DNA of 64,000 nucleotides from Paenibacillus sp. LHD-117 (GTDB lineage Bacteria > Bacillota > Bacilli > Paenibacillales > Paenibacillaceae): NCBI RefSeq assembly GCF_030929555.1, contig NZ_JAVFVT010000016.1, forward strand, positions 62,001 through 126,000, written 5' to 3'. A program made the translations under genes and the position numbers. The notes under the pieces are model-generated. The model saw only the letters and a program-made list of their open reading frames with translations, was not told where the DNA came from and searched no databases. Below, in pieces: positions 58,333 to 64,000 of this stretch (position 1 is the stretch's first letter; every line of letters begins with the position of its first letter).

Positions 58333-59046
58333 TTAGTCGGAAGCCGGGATGGACGCTCTCAGGACAGACTCGACCTTGAACAGATGCTCGTGGATCAGCG
58401 CCGTCGCCTGGCCGGCATCGCCTGCTTGGATCGCGCCGTAAATATGTCTGTGCTCCTCCAGCAGCCGTTCGGCAGTCGACTTTTGTTGATAGAACCATAG
58501 CTCACGCGTTTTGCCGATCGTTTCGCCCAGCCTCTGCGTGAGGGAATCCATAAGCTGGATCAGCAGCGTGTTGCGGGATGACTCCGCAATCGCTTTATGA
58601 AACGCCACGTCGGCTCGTTCTCCTTCGACCGTATCGTTATCGCGAAGCGCATGCTCCATCCGGTCCAGAATGGCTTGGAGCTTCGCCAAATCGCGTTCGT
58701 CGCGGCGTTCCGCGGCGAATGCCGAAGCTCCGGCCTCCACGATTTTGCGGACTTCCAGAAGCTCCAGAATGGAGTCGGCCTCCTGAAATAGCGACATTCC
58801 GCCTTGCTGAGCTTCCGTCGGCAATATCTTCTTCACGAAGGTTCCGCCGCCATGCCGGATGTCCAGCCAGCCGGTCGCCTTGAGCGCGCTGAGCGCTTCG
58901 CGGACCGTTGAGCGTCCGACGCCGAATTGCTGCGACAGCTCCACGACGGAAGGAAGCTTCGCGCCGGGATCCCATTCTCCTTCGCGAATTTTCGTCAAGA
59001 GGACGCGGCTGACGATCTCGTGTCCTTTTTCCGTTTCGATCTTCAT
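58333..59046 (-). CDS. FadR/GntR family transcriptional regulator (glycolate/lactate type)
   Basis: A 237-residue GntR protein of the FadR subfamily: winged helix (GAKLPSVVELSQQFGVGRST, VREALSALKATGWLDIRHGG) and an FCD ligand domain (LLELLEVRKIVEAGASAFAA, DVAFHKAIAESSRNTLL, EEHRHIYGAIQAGDAGQATA) whose Asp and His residues bind a metal and a carboxylate ligand. GGGAGG lies 9 bases before ATG 59046. It is divergent from glcD-glcF, as GlcC and LldR-type regulators are, so glycolate or lactate is the likely signal. Confidence 0.9.
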   Translation of the reverse strand: MKIETEKGHEIVSRVLLTKIREGEWDPGAKLPSVVELSQQFGVGRSTVREALSALKATGWLDIRHGGGTFVKKILPTEAQQGGMSLFQEADSILELLEVRKIVEAGASAFAAERRDERDLAKLQAILDRMEHALRDNDTVEGERADVAFHKAIAESSRNTLLIQLMDSLTQRLGETIGKTRELWFYQQKSTAERLLEEHRHIYGAIQAGDAGQATALIHEHLFKVESVLRASIPASD

Positions 59047-59130
59047 TCTAATAAGCCTCCCGCGTCTATATAAACCGATTGGTAACAACCATTGCTTATA
59101 AGAAGTACATAACCGCACCTTAGAAAGGTC

Positions 59131-59181
59131 TGTCATTTAATATAAGCATAAGCTATAATGAATGAAAAGTCATCTGATGAC
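59131..59181 (+). promoter_or_regulatory. Promoter and probable FadR-type operator of the glc operon
   Basis: TATAAT at 59154-59159 with a weak -35 (TGTCAT, 59131-59136) is followed at about +5 by the palindrome GTCATCTGATGAC (59169-59181). Binding there would block transcription of glcD. Confidence 0.55.
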
Positions 59182-59220
59182 CTGATCTATTGATCGGAAG
59201 GTCGGAAAACGGAGGTAATG

Positions 59221-60636
59221 ATGCTTAAACCCGAACTGATTGCCAAATTGCGCGCCATTGTCGGCGAACGCCACTTCCGCAACGATCCCGAAGCGCTCGT
59301 CGCCCACTCATACGACGGGACTCCGATGCTGCAGTCGCTGCCGCACGGCGTGATCTATCCCGATTCGACGGAGCAAGTTGCCGCCGTTATGAAGGCGTTG
59401 TCCGAATACCGCGTTCCGCTCGTCAGCCGGGGATCCGGCTCCAACCTGTGCGGCGGCACGGTGCCGGTCGAAGGCGGAGTCGTCATGGTCATGCACCGCA
59501 TGAACCGCATCGTCGAGACGGATACGGAAAACTTGACCGTCACCGTTCAGCCCGGTCTCATCACGGCCGCTCTGATCGCGCATGTGGAGTCGCTTGGCCT
59601 GTTCTATCCGCCCGATCCGAGCAGCATGCGCATCAGCACGATCGGCGGCAATATCGCCGAATGCTCCGGCGGCTTGCGCGGTCTCAAGTACGGGACGACC
59701 AAGGATTACGTCATCGGACTGGAAGCGGTGCTGGCCAGCGGCGAAATCATCCGAACCGGCGGCAAGCTGATGAAGGATGTCGCGGGCTACGATCTGACGA
59801 AGCTGCTAGTCGGCTCGGAAGGGACGCTTGCCATCATCACGGAGGCGACGCTCAAGCTGATTCCGCCGCCGAAGGCGAAGAAGACGATGCTGGCGATGTA
59901 CCGCGACCTGTACGGCGCGGCGAGAACGGTATCCCGCATCATCGAGAACCGGATCATTCCCGCGACGCTGGAGTTTATGGACAATCCGACGATCCGCGTC
60001 GTGGACGACTTTGCCAAGCTGGGTCTTCCGCTCGACATGGAGGCGATTCTGCTGATCGAGCAGGACGGCGATCCGGCGACGGTGGAGGCCGATATCGCGC
60101 GTATTCGCGAGATCTGCGCGATGGAGTCGGCGGACCGCGTCGAGGTTGCGGAGAGCCGCGAGGAAGCCGAGAAGCTGCTGACGGCGCGCCGAAGCGCGTT
60201 TACCGCGCTGGCGAGGCTGCGTCCGACGACGATTCTCGAGGATGCGACCGTACCCCGTTCCCGCATCGCGGACATGGTGCTCCGCATTAACGAGATCGCC
60301 CGGAAGTATGACGTGACGATCGCCACGTTCGGCCACGCGGGAGACGGCAATCTCCATCCTACGGCGACCACCGATGCTCGCGATTTGGAGGAAGTACACC
60401 GGGTAGAGGCGGCGTTCGCGGAAATATTCGAAGCGTCCATCGAGCTTGGCGGCACGATTACGGGCGAACACGGCGTCGGCCTTGTGAAGGCGCCTTATCT
60501 GGAGTGGAAGGTGGGTGCCTCCGGCATCGAAGTCATGCGAGGCATAAAGGCCGCATTCGATCCGCACGGCTTGCTTAATCCGGGCAAGGTGTTCGCCAAG
60601 GAAACGAAAAAAAGGGTGGTGCTGCAGCATGGCTGA
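59221..60636 (+). CDS. glcD: Glycolate oxidase FAD subunit GlcD
   Basis: A 471-residue FAD-linked oxidase of the VAO/PCMH fold: FAD-binding loop PLVSRGSGSNLCGGTVPVEG, PPDPSSMRISTIGGNIAECS, YDLTKLLVGSEGTLAIITEA, and the C-terminal domain with ATFGHAGDGNLHP and TGEHGVGLVKAPYL. It oxidises glycolate (or D-lactate) to the 2-oxo acid and hands electrons to the Fe-S subunit. GGAGG lies 5 bases before ATG 59221; ATG 59218 is adjacent. Gene glcF overlaps its end by 8 bases. A GlcE subunit is not present, as in many Bacilli. Confidence 0.92.
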   Translation: MLKPELIAKLRAIVGERHFRNDPEALVAHSYDGTPMLQSLPHGVIYPDSTEQVAAVMKALSEYRVPLVSRGSGSNLCGGTVPVEGGVVMVMHRMNRIVETDTENLTVTVQPGLITAALIAHVESLGLFYPPDPSSMRISTIGGNIAECSGGLRGLKYGTTKDYVIGLEAVLASGEIIRTGGKLMKDVAGYDLTKLLVGSEGTLAIITEATLKLIPPPKAKKTMLAMYRDLYGAARTVSRIIENRIIPATLEFMDNPTIRVVDDFAKLGLPLDMEAILLIEQDGDPATVEADIARIREICAMESADRVEVAESREEAEKLLTARRSAFTALARLRPTTILEDATVPRSRIADMVLRINEIARKYDVTIATFGHAGDGNLHPTATTDARDLEEVHRVEAAFAEIFEASIELGGTITGEHGVGLVKAPYLEWKVGASGIEVMRGIKAAFDPHGLLNPGKVFAKETKKRVVLQHG

Positions 60637-62017
60637 GGGAATCGTCATGAAGAAGCCCGATGTGCACCATGCCAATCCGCTTGCGCGGACGCTGCTGAAC
60701 AAGCTGGATTACGACCAATTAACCAACTGCATGCGCTGCGGCTTCTGCTTGCCCGCCTGTCCGACCTTCCGGGAAACGGGACTGGAGCCGGAATCGCCGC
60801 GCGGGCGCATCGCGCTGATGAAAGCGGTCGCCGACGGGCTGATGGACCCCGACCAGGCGTTCCAGGATCAGATGAACCATTGCCTCGGCTGCCGGGCATG
60901 CGAGCCCGCTTGTCCGGCCGACGTCAAGTACGGCCAGCTCATCGAGCAGGCAAGAGACGCGATCGAGGATCACGCGGAGCATAGCTTGCCGGTGAAGGGC
61001 CTCCGCAAGATTATGTTCGAAGGCGTGTTCCCGAGCCGCAGCAAGCTTAAATTGCTTGGAGGTTCCATGCGTCTCTATCAGAAATCGGGGCTGCAAAAGC
61101 TTGCGCGAGGAACGGGGATCATGAAGTTATTCCCCCGGCATCTGCGAGAGATGGAGGCGATTCTGCCCGAATCGACCTCGAAAGGCGTCGTCGAGCAGCT
61201 CGGAACGTTCTACCCGGCCAAGGGGGAGCCGATTGCCCGGGTGGCGTTGTTCAGAGGCTGCATTATGGACGTCATGTTCGCAGGTACGAACGTGAATACC
61301 GTCAAGCTGCTGTCCGAGGCCGGATTCGATGTCGTTATTCCCGAGACGCAAGTGTGCTGCGGCGCTCTGCACGCGCATAGCGGAGAGATGGACGGCGCCC
61401 GCGGTCTGGCGAGGACGAACGTTGCCGCGTTCCAATCGGCGGGCGTCGATTATATCGCGTCCAACGCGGGCGGCTGCGGGGCGCTGCTCGTGGAGTACGA
61501 CCATCTGCTCGGCGAGGACGACGACCCGCAGGTGCGCGAGGCGGCAAGCTGGTTCGCGAGCCGGGTGAAGGATGTCAGCCAGCTGATCGTCGAGAAGGGA
61601 CGCATCCCGGCTTTCGCCGAGCTGGCGTCGGAGGCTGAGCATGGCACGGTCACTTACCAGGACTCCTGCCATCTGCGCAACGTGATGAAGAGTTCGTCCG
61701 CGCCGCGTCAGCTCATGAAGAGCGTGGAAGGCGTCTCGTACGTCGAGATGAAGGAAGCGGATCGCTGCTGCGGCTCGGCCGGCATCTACAACGTGACGCA
61801 GCCGGAAATGGCCGGGCAAATTCTGGCGCATAAGATGGCGCATGCCGCCAATACGCAGGCACGGTACATGCTGACGAGCAATCCCGGCTGCCTTCTTCAG
61901 ATGAAACACGGCATCAAGAAACATAAACCTCCGTTCAAGATGGAGGCGATGCATATCGTCGATTATTTGCACGAGCGAATCGCGGCGTCCTCCGGCGATG
62001 CATCCAAAAAACGTTGA
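60629..62017 (+). CDS. glcF: Glycolate oxidase iron-sulfur subunit GlcF
   Basis: A 462-residue protein with two 4Fe-4S ferredoxin motifs, CMRCGFCLPACP (C34-C44) and CLGCRACEPACP (C85-C95), and two CCG domains (VCCGALHAHSG, CHLRN...RCCGSAGIYN) typical of GlcF/LutA-like electron carriers. It accepts electrons from GlcD and passes them to the quinone pool at the membrane. Its start overlaps glcD, showing translational coupling. The cupin gene follows after 70 bases and may be in the same unit. Confidence 0.93.
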   Translation: MAEGIVMKKPDVHHANPLARTLLNKLDYDQLTNCMRCGFCLPACPTFRETGLEPESPRGRIALMKAVADGLMDPDQAFQDQMNHCLGCRACEPACPADVKYGQLIEQARDAIEDHAEHSLPVKGLRKIMFEGVFPSRSKLKLLGGSMRLYQKSGLQKLARGTGIMKLFPRHLREMEAILPESTSKGVVEQLGTFYPAKGEPIARVALFRGCIMDVMFAGTNVNTVKLLSEAGFDVVIPETQVCCGALHAHSGEMDGARGLARTNVAAFQSAGVDYIASNAGGCGALLVEYDHLLGEDDDPQVREAASWFASRVKDVSQLIVEKGRIPAFAELASEAEHGTVTYQDSCHLRNVMKSSSAPRQLMKSVEGVSYVEMKEADRCCGSAGIYNVTQPEMAGQILAHKMAHAANTQARYMLTSNPGCLLQMKHGIKKHKPPFKMEAMHIVDYLHERIAASSGDASKKR

Positions 62018-62087
62018 TGCAGCATCCTTGCTAATGGTACGATGATCGCGGACAATCGTATTTTTCTGACGGGGGAGCTGACGAAGG

Positions 62088-62405
62088 ATGGAGCATATCG
62101 GAAAGTGGGAAGCTGCGGAGCCGGGCGTGAAGTGCCGCATCATGGCGCCGGGCGAATCGCTCATGATGATGGAAGTGCAATTCGAGGAAGGCGCCGAAGG
62201 GTATCAGCATTCGCATGTGCATGAACAGATGTCCTATTGCCTCAAAGGGCGAATCGCTTTTACGATCGACGGAGTGACGATGATCATCTCCGAGGGCGAC
62301 AGCATCGTGATCCCGAGCGGCGCCATGCACGGCGTCAAAGCGCTGGAGCCAAGCGCGCTGCTCGACTGTTTCACGCCGCTTAGAGAGGACTTGCTTCGCC
62401 GCTAA
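62088..62405 (+). CDS. Cupin domain protein
   Basis: A 105-residue single cupin: EGYQHSHVHEQMSYCLKGRI supplies the first motif (His-His-Glu metal ligands) and GDSIVIPSGAMHGVKAL the second (His). Small cupins of this type act as regulators, isomerases or dioxygenases. It lies directly after glcF and may handle a product of that pathway, but nothing in the sequence fixes the reaction. GGGGGAG lies about 12 bases before ATG 62088. Confidence 0.85.
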   Translation: MEHIGKWEAAEPGVKCRIMAPGESLMMMEVQFEEGAEGYQHSHVHEQMSYCLKGRIAFTIDGVTMIISEGDSIVIPSGAMHGVKALEPSALLDCFTPLREDLLRR

Positions 62406-62443
62406 GCGGATCGGTCAGTTTATTTCGTTAGCCAACATTCAAG

Positions 62444-62467
62444 CACGCTCGCGAGAGCGTGTTTTTT
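62444..62467 (+). terminator. Terminator of the glc-cupin operon
   Basis: CACGCTC-GCGA-GAGCGTG stem-loop followed by T6. Confidence 0.85.
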
Positions 62468-62516
62468 GTAATTCTAAGAATTAATAAGTTTTGCACCTTA
62501 TCAGGGCTTAGAATTC
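62468..62516. other. Stem-loop in the leader region of the chemoreceptor gene
   Basis: AATTCTAAG and CTTAGAATT arms enclose a second pairing AATAAG/CTTAT. It lies in an A+T-rich region about 170 bases upstream of the chemoreceptor start and has no T run. No known riboswitch class is recognised. Confidence 0.4.
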
Positions 62517-62686
62517 TCGGAATGAAACGAGCTGCTCCGCCAGTGGATGGAGACAGCCGTTTTACCTTGGTTGAACGGTGACCAACAAATTTTATGTAGA
62601 TTATTGTCGAATCATGGAGGTTTGTGACGAACAAAGTAGAATAAATTTAATTATTCATCGTAGTTACATACATAGGGGGTTTATGA

Positions 62687-64000
62687 ATGCGAAAATCGAT
62701 CAAAACAAAAGTGACCGCGTTCCTTCTGCTTGTGACCGTCATTCCCGTCGTTCTTGTGGCGTGGTTGCTGACGAATATGTTTACAGGCAACGTTAGCGAC
62801 GGCATTATGGAGCAGCAGCGGAGCTTGGCGGCCTCCAACGCGGCTAGGCTCAACGATTTTTTGAACGGAAAGATCGCTTCGATCGAGCAGCTGATCGAGA
62901 CGTACGGAGAAGTTCTGATGCAAGGAGATGCTGATGCAAAGCTCGAGCTTCTGCAAGTCATGGCTGCGGCGAATTCGGATGTGCTCTCGTATACCTACGC
63001 GCACGAATCCGGCCAGTCGGTGAGTAATAAAGGCGAGAAGCTGGATTTATCGCCATTCGATAATTTCAAGCGGATCAAGGAAGAGAAAAGCGTAGGCATC
63101 TCCGATATATTGAATGACGCGGCGACGGGCAGCAACATTATCATTATCGACGTTCCGATCCTTGACGGCCAAGGCAGCTTCAAAGGGTTGATCCAGGCGA
63201 TCGTCAGTCCCGAACATCTATTGGCGACCTTGAACCAAACGAAGATGGGGGAGACCGGTTATGCTTACTTGCTCTCCGGATCCGGCATCTACCTGGCCCA
63301 TCGTACAGCGGACAAAATCGGCAAGGACTATCGCGAGTACGCGAACGAAGCAAAGATCAAGCTATACGACGAGCAAGTGTTGAAGCAAGCCTCAGGTTCC
63401 GCCTATTACGTTGAACCGGATGGTACGGCCAAGCAGGCTTCTTACGCGGAGGTGAAGCTGACGGGCTGGCGCGTCATCGTGTCCGGCGATGAGAAAGACC
63501 TGATGGCAGCCGCCGAGAAGAGCAAGCAGACCGGAATCGTGGCGATCATCGTTGCCGGACTTGCCGTTGCCGCGCTGGCTTATTGGTCGGCGGGCGTCAT
63601 GCTTCGTCCCGTCTATGCGCTGACCGGCCTGATGAAAAAAGTCGCCGGAGGCGATTTGAGGGAGCGGTTGGCGGTTAAAGGCGAGGACGAGCTCGAGCAG
63701 CTGAAGCGCAATATGAACGAGATGCTGGACTCGTTCAGCTTCACCTTGACGAAACTTTCCGAAGCCGTGGAACATACGGCCGCGTCATCGGAGCAATTGA
63801 CGGCAATCTCCGGAAGCTCCGCCCAATCGGCCGAAGCCTCTGCCCAATCGGCCGAACGCGTCGCGCTTGGAGCGAAGTCGCAGCATGAAGGCTCGGAGCA
63901 ATCGGCGGTGGCCATGGAAGAGATGGCGGTCGGCATTCAGCGGATCGCCGAATCGTCCGGGCATGTCAGCGAGCAGGCTCAGCACGTACACGCGCAAGTG
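62687..64000 (+). CDS. Methyl-accepting chemotaxis protein (3' end beyond window)
   Basis: 438 codons are visible from ATG 62687 (GGGGGT upstream) to the window edge. The first membrane segment is at about residues 9-30, followed by a dCache-type extracellular sensor (NEAKIKLYDE and MGETGYAYLLSGSGIYLAHR are the second Cache lobe), a second membrane segment at about 280-303, a HAMP domain (RPVYALTGLMKKVAGGDLRE) and the start of the methylation helix with Ala/Ser/Glu-rich repeats (SAQSAEASAQSAERVALGAK). The signalling hairpin tip is outside. It senses a small ligand, often an amino or organic acid, and controls CheA. Confidence 0.92.
   Translation, partial: MRKSIKTKVTAFLLLVTVIPVVLVAWLLTNMFTGNVSDGIMEQQRSLAASNAARLNDFLNGKIASIEQLIETYGEVLMQGDADAKLELLQVMAAANSDVLSYTYAHESGQSVSNKGEKLDLSPFDNFKRIKEEKSVGISDILNDAATGSNIIIIDVPILDGQGSFKGLIQAIVSPEHLLATLNQTKMGETGYAYLLSGSGIYLAHRTADKIGKDYREYANEAKIKLYDEQVLKQASGSAYYVEPDGTAKQASYAEVKLTGWRVIVSGDEKDLMAAAEKSKQTGIVAIIVAGLAVAALAYWSAGVMLRPVYALTGLMKKVAGGDLRERLAVKGEDELEQLKRNMNEMLDSFSFTLTKLSEAVEHTAASSEQLTAISGSSAQSAEASAQSAERVALGAKSQHEGSEQSAVAMEEMAVGIQRIAESSGHVSEQAQHVHAQV

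Noticed and set aside
62500..62686. Cyclic-di-GMP riboswitch before the chemoreceptor gene
   Set aside because: The conserved GEMM core sequences are absent; only generic hairpins are present.

Overview
The window reads as a chromosomal segment of an endospore-forming, Gram-positive member of the Paenibacillaceae (Paenibacillus/Cohnella type). The grounds are a complete GerA-type germinant receptor operon, a sporulenol-synthase-like triterpene cyclase, a huge S-layer-anchored protein with a SpoIID domain, strong AGGAGG ribosome binding sites, a Fur box of Bacillales type, and a G+C content that looks mid-50s by eye. No rRNA, tRNA, CRISPR array, phage module or intact transposon was seen. Two genes are cut by the edges: an acyl-CoA dehydrogenase at the left and a methyl-accepting chemotaxis protein at the right.

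Layout. 1-7.7 kb: acyl-CoA dehydrogenase, a SAM methyltransferase followed by a 58-residue membrane protein, two GNAT acetyltransferases, a reductase plus AMP-ligase pair, a MATE exporter and an unknown membrane protein. 7.9-10.1 kb: an ECF41-type sigma factor operon with an FAD oxidoreductase; its own promoter signature is visible, and an in-frame stop splits the sigma factor's regulatory tail. 10.2-15.3 kb: a Uma2 protein, a quinone reductase divergent from an AraC regulator, a stretch of gene debris (SLH fragment, LysR and O-methyltransferase fragments fused by a deletion), a GH43 glycosidase, a repeat-bearing intergenic region and a nuclease-like HTH protein. 15.4-21.3 kb: sporulenol synthase, a TetR/SDR pair, a structured repeat, an aldo-keto reductase divergent from its MerR regulator, and a VOC protein. 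21.3-34.7 kb: a two-component system, a sugar-type ABC importer without ATPase, an MFS/HxlR pair, an uncharacterised toroid-like protein facing an UlaG-like hydrolase and a ROK regulator, split chromate transporters and a formylglycine-generating enzyme.

34.8-42.7 kb: an AraC regulator, two phytanoyl-CoA-dioxygenase-family genes, a second copy of the structured repeat and a TIM-barrel isomerase form a catabolic or biosynthetic island. The gerABC-type operon follows. 42.8-48.3 kb is one gene for an 1842-residue SLH protein that joins a glycosidase-like domain to a SpoIID transglycosylase-like domain. 48.7-52.3 kb: a Fur-regulated siderophore importer (again without ATPase) and a membrane cytochrome c. 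52.6-56.7 kb: an XRE regulator and a tandem-HTH MerR regulator divergent from a short UvrA-like protein. 56.6-62.4 kb: a second TetR/SDR pair whose operator resembles that of the first, then a FadR-type regulator divergent from glycolate oxidase subunits (glcD, glcF) and a cupin.

The most notable observations are: (1) a structured intergenic element present twice (19.1 and 36.9 kb) with conserved flanks but compensating changes in its hairpin; (2) the ECF41 operon with a perfect-looking cognate promoter and a stop codon between the two signature motifs of its regulatory domain; (3) the tandem-MerR/UvrA2-like pair; (4) two paralogous TetR/SDR modules with a shared operator; (5) the GHL10-SpoIID-SLH fusion protein; (6) the two-dioxygenase cluster with a Met-rich tail on one enzyme. 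No wholly new multi-gene defence or mobile system could be supported.
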